From positions 1 through 64,000 of the forward strand of contig JBHGXW010000049.1 of assembly GCA_041920465.1 (NCBI GenBank): a DNA stretch of 64,000 nucleotides, given 5' to 3'. The stretch is from Brevibacillus_H sp041920465 (GTDB taxonomy: Bacteria > Bacillota > Bacilli > Brevibacillales > Brevibacillaceae). Positions 7,696 through 15,787 of this stretch are shown in pieces. The notes under the pieces are model-generated. The model did no database searches. It was given only the letters and a program-made list of their open reading frames with translations, and was not told the DNA's origin. Both the position numbers and the translations under genes were made by a program. Numbering within the stretch: position 1 is the first letter of the stretch; every line of letters starts with the position of its first letter.

Positions 7696-8334
7696 TTACT
7701 GTCTTGCTCTTGAAAACCGCTGGTAAACCCCTATAGCCGCAGCCAGCCAACATGTGCTTGCAAAATATCCACCAAACACATCACTAGGATAGTGTACTCC
7801 TAAGTAAATGCGACTGATTCCGATGGAGAGAATCATTGCACTACTTAAAGTGAATAGGATTGCACGTCCAGTTCGGGAGGAAATATGTCGCCACAATAGA
7901 AATGTTACAACTCCATAAAATGCAACTGCCTCCATTGAATGCCCGCTTGGAAAGCTGAAACCATTTTCGGTAATTAATCTATGTATACTAGGCCGTTCCC
8001 GATGAAATAAGCTTTTCAATATCACATTTAATAACGACGATCCTGCCACAACAGCTGTAAACAAAACAAATTCTGATCTGTGCTTTAAAATTTTGTACAA
8101 AAATATCAGCACGATAATAGACAATACAACAACTGCTTTAGCTGAGCCAATGAAGCTGATAAATATCATGATAGTAGTAAGAAAGGGAGACTCAAATCCT
8201 TGAATATATGTGGAAACCACCTGATCAAACTGGGCAATTTTATGAGAACTGATGAGAAAGGAAAGCAATCCAAAACAAATTGCCGAAAACAAACTCAACA
8301 ATAGTGCAAGTAGCAGTTGTTTTTTCAAATTCAC
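7696..8334 (-). CDS. PAP2-family membrane phosphatase (lipid/undecaprenyl pyrophosphate phosphatase-like)
   Basis: The product is 212 residues with about six membrane segments. All three PAP2 signature motifs are present: KSLFHRERP (KX6RP), FPSGHS (PSGH) and SRIYLGVHYPSD (SRX5HX3D), which supply the catalytic histidines. Family members dephosphorylate lipid phosphates or recycle undecaprenyl pyrophosphate (BcrC/PgpB type) at the outer face of the membrane. It lies just downstream of a bacitracin- or lantibiotic-style regulator/ABC cluster, which fits a cell-envelope role, but it is separated by 49 bases and may have its own transcript. The exact substrate cannot be decided. Confidence 0.85.
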   Translation of the reverse strand: MNLKKQLLLALLLSLFSAICFGLLSFLISSHKIAQFDQVVSTYIQGFESPFLTTIMIFISFIGSAKAVVVLSIIVLIFLYKILKHRSEFVLFTAVVAGSSLLNVILKSLFHRERPSIHRLITENGFSFPSGHSMEAVAFYGVVTFLLWRHISSRTGRAILFTLSSAMILSIGISRIYLGVHYPSDVFGGYFASTCWLAAAIGVYQRFSRARQ

Positions 8335-8383
8335 CTAGAACACCTCTGTTTATACAACAAATAACCGATCTGGAGCATGTTGA

Positions 8384-9073
8384 TTACAATTTGAAGCGAT
8401 ATCCGGCCCCCCAAATCGTGTCAATATATTGTGGGTTTGACGGGTCCAGCTCGATTTTTTCGCGCAATTTGCGGATATGAACCGTAACGGTTGAAATGTC
8501 CCCTGCTGAATCCATTCCCCAAATATTCTCAAACAGTTGCTCCTTACTTAATACCCGATTGGGATTGGTAGCCAGGAAAGTTAGCAAATCAAACTCTTTG
8601 GTAGTAAAGATAACCTCTTTGTTATTTACGAACACACGCCGGGATGTTTTATCGATCAAGAGACCGCGAATTCGTATTTCCTCGTTTTTGGATTCACGTT
8701 GACCAAGGAGTCTTTCATAACGGGAAAGATGGGCCTTAACTCTCGCAACCAGTTCTCCGGGGCTGAACGGCTTAATGATATAATCATCCGCCCCTAATCC
8801 AAGGCCGCGGATTTTATCGATATCTTCCTTTTTTGTCGATACCATCAGAATTGGAATATCCCGCACGGTTCGGATTCTCCGACAAATTTCGAAACCATCC
8901 ACTTTGGGCAGCATAAGATCCAGGATAATCAGATCATAATCACCATGTAATGCCTGTTCCAAACCAGTATCTCCACTGTACTCCATCTGTACTTGAAAGC
9001 CATTTATCTCCAGATAATCCCGCTCCAATTCAGCAATGCTGGATTCATCCTCAATGATTAGTATCTTTTTCAT
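8384..9073 (-). CDS. OmpR-family response regulator
   Basis: The product is 229 residues from ATG 9073, chosen because GGATGGAG lies about nine bases upstream; an in-frame ATG at 9088 is less likely. The receiver domain is residues 1-115, with the acidic pocket IIEDE, the phospho-acceptor aspartate in LIILDLMLP, a TK-type switch (VSTKKED) and the conserved lysine in YIIKPFS. A winged-helix DNA-binding domain follows (residues 130-229), ending VHIRKLREKI..IDTIWGAGYRF. It overlaps the kinase gene by 23 bases and is the last gene of the five-gene operon. It may control that operon through the 11-bp-spaced repeats at 13108-13135. Confidence 0.93.
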   Translation of the reverse strand: MKKILIIEDESSIAELERDYLEINGFQVQMEYSGDTGLEQALHGDYDLIILDLMLPKVDGFEICRRIRTVRDIPILMVSTKKEDIDKIRGLGLGADDYIIKPFSPGELVARVKAHLSRYERLLGQRESKNEEIRIRGLLIDKTSRRVFVNNKEVIFTTKEFDLLTFLATNPNRVLSKEQLFENIWGMDSAGDISTVTVHIRKLREKIELDPSNPQYIDTIWGAGYRFKL

Positions 9074-10565
9074 GGAATTCGTCTCCATCCTTTGCCTCTG
9101 TTCCTGTTTTGCCTTTTTTCAACGTGAATGCAATGGTGGTCCCTCTACTCAATATGCTTCGAGCCCATATCTCTCCGCCATGTTCCTCAATGATTTGCTT
9201 GGCAATGGCTAAACCTAAACCGCTTCCTCCCGTGTTACTATTACGTGAAGGGTCTGCACGATAAAAACGGTCAAAAATATAGGGGATCGCTTGTTCCGAA
9301 ATTCCTTGCCCATTGTCTTCGATTCCAACCACTATATAATTGGCAGTTTCATGCAACTGAATCTCAATCAATCCTTGTTTTTTATCCATATATTTCACAG
9401 CGTTCTCAATAATATTGATCAATACCCTTCTCAGCTTATCCCGATCAGCGATTACCCATGACGCTGAGCGAGAAATGGAAGAATTCAAGCAAAGAGAAAC
9501 ACCTTTTTGTTCAATGTCAAAGCGTAACTCTTCAATGCAATCCTCCAAAAAGGAGTAAAGATTTACTTCTTCAAAATGAAACGGAATTTTTTTCAAATCC
9601 AGCTTGGAGAACAGAAACAATTCATCAATCAAGCGATCCATCTCCACCGCTTTGTTGTATATAGTGGTTACATACTTGTTAAGCTTATCCGGAGAATTGG
9701 TTACTCCGTCCATGATGCCTTCCACATAGCCTTTGATGGCAGTCACTGGTGTTTTCAAGTCGTGAGAGATATTGGAGATTAACTCTTTTCGATTCTCCTC
9801 GTATTGCAGCTGCAACTCTATTGAGTTTTTCAGTTTTTGGCGCATTTGTTCGAACGAGATGGCTAGTTCTCCGATTTCGTCCTGCGATTCCGGCTTCACC
9901 TCATAATTCAAATTCCCTTCCTTAATTTCATCTGCCGCCCGTTTCAAAGCACGAAGGGGACGGATGATGCTCTTGGACACATAGTAAGTAAGCAGTCCAT
10001 TGGTTAATACAAGAATCACGAGCAGAGAGAGCAAAAAGAGTGTAGAAAAAGTATGCAGGAAACGACCTAAAAAATTCATATCCGCAATAATAAATACACT
10101 TCCCTTGCTACCGTCAGAAAAGAGAATATCGTGCTGTCTTTCAATAAACCAATGTCCGTGTTCGAATCGTTCGTCTTCTTCTCCCCTTTTTTCAGCAAAG
10201 GAAGGAAGATTACGAAGCAACTTAGGATCGTTCATTTTGGGTGAAATGTAGACGAGATCGGTATTTTTACGGATAACCAATCCCATATTGATTGGTTCCA
10301 ACCTTGCCTCTAATGCTTGCACCACCTTCGGATCAAACAATGAATCCGGCTCTCTTAATCCGCGTAATTGAATATCTGCTGATACCTCTGCTTCTGCTTC
10401 CAATACAGCCAAAATCGGGTTTTTATGCTTCATATCCAATTTGTATACCGATCTGAAATCCCCCAAATAAGCGATTCCGATAATTGTCGCTGCCACACCT
10501 ATTAGAAGCAACGGCACTAAAATCATCGCTATATATGACAGCAACAACCGGATTCTAATAGACAT
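9051..10565 (-). CDS. Membrane sensor histidine kinase
   Basis: The product is 504 residues. It has a first membrane segment at residues 5-33, an extracytoplasmic domain of about 130 residues, and a second membrane segment near residues 172-195. A HAMP linker (SKSIIRPLRALKRAADEI) follows. The H-box is LISNISHDLKTPVTAIKGY, and the ATP-binding N, G1 and G2 boxes appear as NIIENAVKY, VGIEDNGQGI and GGSGLGLAIAKQII. The ribosome site GGAGAAAATCTT precedes ATG 10565. It pairs with the overlapping response regulator and sits downstream of an ABC exporter, an arrangement used for sensing envelope stress or peptide antibiotics. The long sensor domain is unlike the short loop of BceS-type kinases, so it probably senses its ligand directly. 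Confidence 0.92.
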   Translation of the reverse strand: MSIRIRLLLSYIAMILVPLLLIGVAATIIGIAYLGDFRSVYKLDMKHKNPILAVLEAEAEVSADIQLRGLREPDSLFDPKVVQALEARLEPINMGLVIRKNTDLVYISPKMNDPKLLRNLPSFAEKRGEEDERFEHGHWFIERQHDILFSDGSKGSVFIIADMNFLGRFLHTFSTLFLLSLLVILVLTNGLLTYYVSKSIIRPLRALKRAADEIKEGNLNYEVKPESQDEIGELAISFEQMRQKLKNSIELQLQYEENRKELISNISHDLKTPVTAIKGYVEGIMDGVTNSPDKLNKYVTTIYNKAVEMDRLIDELFLFSKLDLKKIPFHFEEVNLYSFLEDCIEELRFDIEQKGVSLCLNSSISRSASWVIADRDKLRRVLINIIENAVKYMDKKQGLIEIQLHETANYIVVGIEDNGQGISEQAIPYIFDRFYRADPSRNSNTGGSGLGLAIAKQIIEEHGGEIWARSILSRGTTIAFTLKKGKTGTEAKDGDEFHEKDTNH

Positions 10566-10576
10566 AAGATTTTCTC

Positions 10577-11329
10577 CTACAGTTCTTTTTTATCAAAGAA
10601 AATATACCCTACTGTAAAAAACAATATACAACACGCGATCAGAAACATGTAAATACTCGCTATTTTGCCAAACGCTACAGAGTTACCTATCCATAATAAA
10701 TAACTATCGGTATAGGCGGTAGGTGTATAGACGGTAATTTGCGGGAAAACAAAGGCAGCGAGCTTCATCAATGCATAAAGCAAAATACAAGTCGCAAGTG
10801 CACCGCTGCTGTTTTTAAAAAACTGTGCAAGAAAAACTGCAACTATTCCTAACGTAAACATTGGCAGACATGCGGCCGAGTATGCAATGACGGACTGTAA
10901 AAGCCCCGAAAGCCAATTCCCTCTCTCCACAAGAAAGAAGGAGCAAAGAACAGATGAAAGAAACGCTACTACCAAGTATATCAAGAGTGTAATGGCTAAG
11001 GCGACTTGTTTGGAAGCAAAAACCTTTAGCCGCGTAATCGGGCGGGTTACTGCTATTCTTATTGTTTTGTCTGCAATTTCACCAGAAAACATGTCCGAAG
11101 CATGCATAAATATCATGAGCGGCAGCAACAACGAAGTGAATACATTCAGCATAAGAACCGGATAATTAGCTGTTCCCAAAGCAGCTACACCAAATCCGCT
11201 TTGAAGACGCAAGATGATGTAATAGGAAAGAATCGGGATCAATGCGGTGAAACTAAGAAAAAATACAGCTTTTTTTCTTGAAAATATTTTTTCGGTTTCA
11301 TTTAAAATGCAAGCTTTTACATTATGCAT
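10577..11329 (-). CDS. ABC-2-type transporter permease
   Basis: The product is 250 residues with six hydrophobic segments, and a soluble N-terminal stretch (KACILNETEKIFSRKK) that matches ABC-2 permeases of the NatB/LanE/BcrB kind. It overlaps the ATPase stop by eight bases, so the two are translationally coupled and probably form one exporter. In such operons the pair exports or flips peptides or lipids, or gives immunity to an antimicrobial. No substrate can be read from the sequence. Confidence 0.85.
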   Translation of the reverse strand: MHNVKACILNETEKIFSRKKAVFFLSFTALIPILSYYIILRLQSGFGVAALGTANYPVLMLNVFTSLLLPLMIFMHASDMFSGEIADKTIRIAVTRPITRLKVFASKQVALAITLLIYLVVAFLSSVLCSFFLVERGNWLSGLLQSVIAYSAACLPMFTLGIVAVFLAQFFKNSSGALATCILLYALMKLAAFVFPQITVYTPTAYTDSYLLWIGNSVAFGKIASIYMFLIACCILFFTVGYIFFDKKEL

Positions 11330-12062
11330 TCCGCTCTGTTCTCCTTTCTTCCCGCAGTTGATTCACAAAATAGTCTTCCAATGAATGATATGGGCCGTTT
11401 AAAAGTTCTGCCAACATGCCCTCACGAATTAACTTGCCGTTATAAATAATCCCAATCCGGTTACAAATCAGTTCCATCTCATGAATCAAATGGCTCGAGA
11501 TAAAAAATGTAATTCGTTCTTGCGACGCCAGACAGGCAATTAATTCACGTATTTCCACCATACCTTCAATGTCTAACCCGTTGGTAGGCTCATCCAATAT
11601 GAGTAATTCCGGTTTCGATAGAATTGCCGATGCTATTCCCAGACGCTGTTTCATTCCGAGCGAATAATTTCCTACTTTCTCCCGTTTATATTCTGAAAGA
11701 CCAACCAGTTCCAGCACTTCATCAATACGCTGCTTAGGTATATGAGGATAAAATCTTGCGGCAAGTTCTAAATTCTTGTAACCGCTCATATATTCGTAAG
11801 CTTCTGGCCTTTCAATGAGCATGCCCACTTTTTGCATTGCAAATTCGAATTGAGTGGTTACATCATAACCAAATATTCTCACTCTACCTTTATCTGCTTT
11901 GCAGAGATTGGCCATTATTTTCATAACGGTGGTCTTGCCTGCGCCATTTGGACCAAAAAAACCATAGATATCGCCTCGTGAGACTTGTAACGAAATGTTT
12001 TCAATCCCTCTCTGATTCCGGTATTTCTTGCTCAACCCTTCCGCTTCGAGAACGATTTCCAT
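11322..12062 (-). CDS. ABC transporter ATP-binding protein
   Basis: The product is 246 residues. Walker A is GPNGAGKTT, the ABC signature is YSLGMKQRLGIA and Walker B is LLILDEPTNGLD, with the switch histidine in FISSHLIHEME. This is the DRA/BcrA-LanF subfamily that works with a single ABC-2 permease. The start is ATG 12062 after AATAGGGGGAAGATAG. An imperfectly explained hairpin (12085-12108) lies between it and the secreted-protein gene and may reduce read-through or stabilise the upstream message. Confidence 0.93.
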   Translation of the reverse strand: MEIVLEAEGLSKKYRNQRGIENISLQVSRGDIYGFFGPNGAGKTTVMKIMANLCKADKGRVRIFGYDVTTQFEFAMQKVGMLIERPEAYEYMSGYKNLELAARFYPHIPKQRIDEVLELVGLSEYKREKVGNYSLGMKQRLGIASAILSKPELLILDEPTNGLDIEGMVEIRELIACLASQERITFFISSHLIHEMELICNRIGIIYNGKLIREGMLAELLNGPYHSLEDYFVNQLREERRTERNA

Positions 12063-12084
12063 CTATCTTCCCCCTATTACTGAG

Positions 12085-12108
12085 GAGAGCAGCTCCGCGG
12101 CTGCTCTC
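12085..12108 (-). promoter_or_regulatory. Intercistronic hairpin
   Basis: A perfect 9-bp stem GAGAGCAGC/GCTGCTCTC with a six-base GC-rich loop lies between the secreted protein gene and the ABC ATPase. No U-run follows on the transcribed strand, so it is more likely a processing or partial-termination element that sets different expression of the first gene than a full terminator. Confidence 0.5.
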
Positions 12109-12129
12109 TCTCAGATCTATCTCTTTACA

Positions 12130-13041
12130 TTAATCTTCATGAAAATGGTCACGGTTGATGTTCACTGTTTGGGTTTTCTTTCCTGTCAAATCAACTGAAT
12201 CGGGTGTTGTGCTGTTAAAGTTAGACAAATCGATATTTGCACTTACAACCAATTCATGAGAAACACCATTATCGTCTTTCCCAGTTACAGTAAGATTCAC
12301 TTTTTGGTTGGTGATGTGATTTTGCGAATCAACAGTTGCATTCAGAGCAACATTGTTAATTCGAATGTCTTGTGTTAATTTCGGTAAACTACTCTTTATT
12401 TCTTTTATATCATTTTCAAATGGGAAATCTTGCGTTTTTTCTTGATGGTCGTCACTTACCCCTTCTTTAACTAACAAGGAACCGATGGCGTTGGCCGCAG
12501 CAGGAATTTGACTGCTGTTTAGCTGGACCTCGATTGTCTTTGTTCCGTCGGATTGTGGAGTTAATTGCACATAATCTTTTAGATTGCCTACCAGCGCATC
12601 TACTACGTTTTCGATCTCGCTACTCTCCACTCCATCAGTGTTGCTGTCATCTTCCTTATGTCTGTTTTTGTGTTTGCCTGCACCGAACTCAAATATGCTG
12701 TAAGTATCACTTCTGCTGCTTTTCATTATTTTTTTGTCAGCCTGGCTGTAAAGATCGAAAGTTTCTTTTGTTGATCCGCTTTGCACCTCGATAGCTGCAC
12801 TCGCATTGTGCTTTGATTTATCAGCCTTTACGGTTGAGTTGACTTGCAGCAGTTCTGCACCGTTATCTTGTACGGAAAGTGACGCCTTCTCCGTTACATT
12901 TTGCACCGAAATAGTATTTTTGATTGCAGACTTGTAAGCTTCATAGCCTGGTGCGTCTCCAATACCGGCATAAGCAGAAGTAATTAACAATCCGCTTCCT
13001 AACGTCAATGCACTCCCCATTACAAGCAATTTCTTTTTCAT
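12130..13041 (-). CDS. Secreted protein of unknown function, first gene of the kinase/ABC operon
   Basis: The product is 303 residues from ATG 13041 (AAGGAGG eight bases upstream; an in-frame start eight codons earlier overlaps this site and is rejected). The N-terminus MKKKLLVMGSALTLGSG followed by TSAYA is a standard signal peptide, with cleavage after AYA. The mature part is polar, with alternating beta-like segments, Lys- and Asp-rich loops (HKNRHKEDD) and no cysteine. No named domain was recognised. As first gene after the putative regulated promoter it may be the signal receptor, a ligand trap or a decoy for the exporter; this is inference from position only. Confidence 0.75.
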   Translation of the reverse strand: MKKKLLVMGSALTLGSGLLITSAYAGIGDAPGYEAYKSAIKNTISVQNVTEKASLSVQDNGAELLQVNSTVKADKSKHNASAAIEVQSGSTKETFDLYSQADKKIMKSSRSDTYSIFEFGAGKHKNRHKEDDSNTDGVESSEIENVVDALVGNLKDYVQLTPQSDGTKTIEVQLNSSQIPAAANAIGSLLVKEGVSDDHQEKTQDFPFENDIKEIKSSLPKLTQDIRINNVALNATVDSQNHITNQKVNLTVTGKDDNGVSHELVVSANIDLSNFNSTTPDSVDLTGKKTQTVNINRDHFHED

Positions 13042-13091
13042 TTCTCTAGCCTCCTTTTTATTCAATAAAGCCCATAGACTTTCTGTATCCC

Positions 13092-13135
13092 ATCATATCC
13101 ACTATTCCTAAACTTGCCCTAAACACCATCTAAAC
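13092..13135 (-). promoter_or_regulatory. Promoter with three 11-bp-spaced direct repeats (candidate response-regulator site)
   Basis: On the minus strand GTTTAG occurs at 13135-13130, 13124-13119 and 13113-13108, exactly 11 bp apart. Ten bases later comes TATGAT (13097-13092), a good -10, and no separate -35 is present. Direct repeats spaced one helical turn and ending about 10 bases before a -10 are the layout used by activating OmpR/PhoB-family regulators. The start codon of the secreted protein lies about 50 bases downstream. The natural candidate binder is the regulator encoded at the end of this operon. Confidence 0.6.
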
Positions 13136-13276
13136 TGATTGTTAATTAAATCTTATAATTTTATTAACTGGATACGTCCACGTTTATTGATCACATATGA
13201 AGAGGCTGCCTAAGGGAGAAAAACGAAAATTGACCCTTGTCTCACCAATTCGACCAAGAGCCCATTATTTAATAAC

Positions 13277-13713
13277 TCAACTTTCGCAGCTTAATTGTGT
13301 GAACAAACCCTTGATATAACTGGGCAAACTCGAAATCCATTGTTGGAGTTGACGGAAAACAGCAGACTTATCCGGTTTTGTCTTGGCTTCCGCCAACTCG
13401 AAAAAGAATACAGTCAGACGTTGTAAAGCGGTTTTGAGATCCAGGTCCCGAACTTCATCGAAAAACAGGAAGAATAGGCTACCTAACGTTCTATCGTTGT
13501 TTGCATAACGACGTTCCCACTCCATCACCAAATACCGGGGAAACACGATGGTCGTATAGCTGATAAGAAGATCGAATGATCTACCTTGAAACTCCGTTCC
13601 CAACTTCAGATACGATTTGGCAAACTTGCAGAAGCTCTCGATACTCCAGCGCATCCCGAAAATACGGACAATCTCGGCAATCCAATGCTTGGTCCGTACT
13701 GACAAGCACAAGC
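13277..13713 (-). pseudogene. IS4-family transposase, C-terminal remnant
   Basis: The frame carries IVRIFGMRWSIESFCKFAK and YLKLGTEFQGRSFDLLISY, then EWERRYANNDRTLGSLFF and DEVRDLDLKTALQ. This is the terminal part of an IS4-type DDE transposase, containing the last catalytic glutamate region (RW.IE..FK..K). Its N-terminal two thirds are missing and are replaced at about 13713 by IS256 sequence. The presumed IS end lies at 13180-13280. Confidence 0.75.
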
Positions 13714-13869
13714 AATCCGGCCCCAGTTCTGAACTCGTCCCGTCCATTTCCGTAAGACATCCATCGTTACGAGATACAACATTTTAAGAAGGGCTTCATC
13801 TGTTGGGAACACTGCTTTTCCCTTCGTGACTTTTCGATTATGTACGCGGGTTTGCAATAGCGGTATCAT
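13714..13869 (-). pseudogene. IS256-family (Mutator type) transposase, C-terminal remnant
   Basis: The fragment reads TRVHNRKVTKGKAVFPTDEA followed by LLKMLYLVTMDVLRKWTGRV and QNWG, the conserved C-terminal end of IS256-type transposases. It is fused in a different frame to the IS4 remnant downstream. Only about 50 codons survive, so it is not functional. Confidence 0.7.
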
Positions 13870-13913
13870 TTCCCTATATTCACAGCATACTATCTACTAA
13901 TTCCCTCCCTTTC

Positions 13914-13933
13914 TTGTTATACTACTGTTATAC
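13914..13933 (+). promoter_or_regulatory. Promoter/operator-like direct repeats before the toxin-antitoxin pair
   Basis: GTTATAC occurs at 13916-13922 and again at 13927-13933, an 11-base period, immediately before the antitoxin gene. The repeats overlap TTGTTA (13914-13919) and a TTATAC-type -10, so they could be both promoter and an autoregulatory operator. Evidence is limited to the pattern and position. Confidence 0.35.
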
Positions 13934-13955
13934 AAATGCGTAGGATGTGAGTACG

Positions 13956-14183
13956 ATGGATAAAAAAGTGATCTCCATAAATACGCTTAGAAATGCAAAA
14001 ATCATTAGAAAGCAATCTAATGCCAGAATCGAAGCTAATCATCGGAATAGAAAATTGTTAGAGGAAGCAATTGGTGAGTTGAATCACCAAACAGGAATTG
14101 ATTTCCTGAAGGTTTTTTCAGGTGATTCTAGGGAAAACCAAAAGCTAAATCTTAAAAGATACCAAGACGCATTAAAGTTATAG
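13956..14183 (+). CDS. Small basic protein, probable antitoxin partner
   Basis: The product is 75 residues from ATG 13956; a GTG nine bases earlier is possible but leaves no room for a ribosome site. It is rich in Lys, Arg and Asn and predicted helical, with the stretch LEEAIGELNHQTGIDFLKVF. No DNA-binding domain is named with certainty. It lies 23 bases before the start of a PemK/MazF-like toxin, the usual place of an antitoxin. Confidence 0.55.
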   Translation: MDKKVISINTLRNAKIIRKQSNARIEANHRNRKLLEEAIGELNHQTGIDFLKVFSGDSRENQKLNLKRYQDALKL

Positions 14184-14206
14184 TGGCAAGTTGGGAGGGA
14201 AAGTTT

Positions 14207-14705
14207 ATGCAGCGAAATTCTAATTGGACACAAACGAGGAGAGGTATTCTTTGTAGATTTGCCTCCAGAACCTCCAATAGAGCCTGATCCTTCTCGTGTA
14301 CTAAGTGGCCCACATCGCTGCGTAGTCCTCTTTGATAGCCAATTCCCACGAAAGACTGTTACGATTCTTCCAATTACCTCTCTAAATAACGAACATGGAG
14401 AACGAAAATCTACACTTCTCACAGATTTAATATTAAATGCAACAGATTATGAACAATGTAGTGATACATACAAAGGAACAATTACAAAAGACAGTATCAT
14501 CCGAACTGAGCAAATTAGAACAGTTTCCAGGCACTTATTAGAACGAAAAACGGGAGAGTTACTTCCCAAGGACATGCTGAAACTGGACATTTTGTTGATT
14601 GCAGCTTTGCAACTCGAAGACACTGTTTCAAAGTTAATTGAGGGCGCCGTTGAACGACGTTTGTCCTCAATCCAACGGACGAGAAAAGTAGAACGTGACA
14701 GGTAA
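14207..14705 (+). pseudogene. PemK/MazF-like toxin with a frame shift near its start
   Basis: Translation from 14226 on gives GHKRGEVFFVDLPPEPP, LSGPHRCVVLFDSQFP, VTILPITS and, later, TKDSIIRTEQIRTVSRHLL. This is the order of a PemK/MazF RNase: a RGEV.FVDL strand, a SG.HRxVVxL strand, the Pro-rich loop, and the dSxIrxeQIrTv segment. That frame has no ATG, GTG or TTG before the core strand. An ideal start with ribosome site GGGAGGGAAAGTTT lies at ATG 14207 but in another frame, meeting the toxin frame at about 14231-14243. A one-base change there would restore a full toxin, so it is inactivated, started at TTG 14259 without its first strand, or affected by a sequence error. Confidence 0.65.
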
Positions 14706-14722
14706 ATTTCTGGTTAAAATGT

Positions 14723-14767
14723 ATGCTATGGATTACCACATTCGCGGTAATCCATAGCATTTTTTAT
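14723..14767 (+). terminator. Terminator of the toxin-antitoxin operon
   Basis: A perfect 15-bp stem (14723-14737 with 14746-14760) with an eight-base loop is followed by TTTTTATT. It lies 18 bases after the toxin stop. Confidence 0.9.
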
Positions 14768-14822
14768 TGCTGATTTTTAATTATTCCAGTTTTATTAAGT
14801 ATGCTTCACCTTTCCATTACCT

Positions 14823-15230
14823 GGAGTCTATAAAATATTTTGTGTAAACTCTCAACCTACTCATTTACAATTAACTTAGAAAGGTTGGGATTTTTTTATG
14901 TGTCCATGTCCAAAGAGCAACTGAAACAGTGAATCAAAGAGAAAAACATGAAGTCGGTGGGTGATGTGCAATCGGCATTGAAGGAGCTATTTGCGGATAC
15001 CGTCCAAGAAATGCTGGAAGCCGAGTTGGACACCACTCTTGTCTTGGGTATGCCAAGCATGACACCAAAAACAAGCGTACAACGAATAGTCGTAATGGAT
15101 ACAGCAAGAAAAGGGTTCGCTTCGCCTTTCGCCCTTGACTCAACTGGCTCCAACAAAGATGTCCCAGTTAGGGGATGAAACCTATTCATATTTGTGTTGA
15201 ATGAGTTTACACAAAATTGTTGACAGAGCC
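14823..15230. mobile_element. Internally deleted IS256-family element (relic)
   Basis: Imperfect terminal inverted repeats are present. The left is at 14823-14852 and the right at 15195-15230, sharing the core TTTTGTGTAAACTC. Only the N-terminal part of the transposase remains between them, so the 408-bp element has lost most of its coding region and resembles a MITE-like derivative. No clear eight-base target duplication flanks it. Confidence 0.7.
14906..15175 (+). pseudogene. IS256-family transposase, N-terminal remnant
   Basis: From ATG 14906 the frame reads MSKEQLKQ, an in-frame TGA in place of Trp, IKEKNMKSVGDVQSALKELF, and ADTVQEMLEAELDTTL. A frameshift follows, and another frame gives GYAKHDTKNKRTTNSRNGYS and KKRVR. 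This is the start of an IS256/Mutator transposase with a nonsense codon, a frameshift and loss of the DDE core. Confidence 0.75.
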
Positions 15231-15371
15231 AATGCAACAATAACCGAGGTGATTCATTTACAGGGCAAATATCTTATCTTATGGAATCAATCATCGGAAT
15301 GCTCCAAGGGTTCCATCAGGGTAGATGACACCACAGGAGAGTTCCTTGGTGGCAGTACTGAAAGTTGTTAG
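15231..15371 (+). pseudogene. Short orphan C-terminal coding fragment
   Basis: Directly after the IS256 right end an open frame reads ITEVIHLQGKYLILWNQSSE, then SIRVDDTTGEFLGGSTESC and TAG at 15369-15371. It looks protein-like but has no start, so it may be the 3' end of a gene destroyed by the insertion. No family is recognised, and the terminator at 15419 could have been its own. Confidence 0.3.
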
Positions 15372-15418
15372 TAAACTTATTGGGCGTAATCTCTGATCAA
15401 GTAGTCTGTTTAGTACCC

Positions 15419-15467
15419 GAAAACACAGCAACTCTGGAAAATAGGGTGCTGTGTTTTCGCTTTTCTT
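15419..15467 (+). terminator. Strong hairpin terminator
   Basis: A 12-bp stem GAAAACACAGCA/TGCTGTGTTTTC (15419-15430 with 15447-15458) is followed by GCTTTTCTTT. It lies between the IS256 relic and the convergent cotJ cluster. The T-rich side favours rightward termination, but it could serve both directions. Confidence 0.65.
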
Positions 15468-15479
15468 TGATCATTCCCT

Positions 15480-15758
15480 CTATTCCCGATACGGATCGAC
15501 ATAAGGATCGTACAGCCAGCGGAACAACGTGCCGGTCGCCAACGCTTCCGGCAGCGGAAATTGGTCGATGAACGGGTCGGGCGGGTATTGTTTGACCGGC
15601 GGCAGATTGATGGGCGGATATCCGGGACGCATGTAGCTTTGCGGGCCGAAAAATGGGGAACCGCCTACATAGTAGCCTTGATGCGAGCTGCTGCCTTCCG
15701 CGTACGACCTGCTTCCTCCTTGGTACGAACTGCCTCCTCCTTGGTACGAACTGCTCAT
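15480..15758 (-). CDS. cotJA: Spore coat-associated protein CotJA-like
   Basis: The product is 92 residues. The C-terminal half has the CotJA pattern: proline-rich IDQFPLPEALATGTLFRWLY followed by DPY. The N-terminal half is a low-complexity extension of Ser, Tyr and Gly with two SSYQGG-type repeats, which is longer and more repetitive than the usual CotJA start. The ribosome site AAAGGAGGAAAACCTG precedes ATG 15758. It follows cotJC by 29 bases, whereas in B. subtilis cotJA comes first. CotJA is needed for CotJC assembly into the spore coat. Confidence 0.75.
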   Translation of the reverse strand: MSSSYQGGGSSYQGGSRSYAEGSSSHQGYYVGGSPFFGPQSYMRPGYPPINLPPVKQYPPDPFIDQFPLPEALATGTLFRWLYDPYVDPYRE

Positions 15759-15787
15759 CAGGTTTTCCTCCTTTTACCAATATTTAC

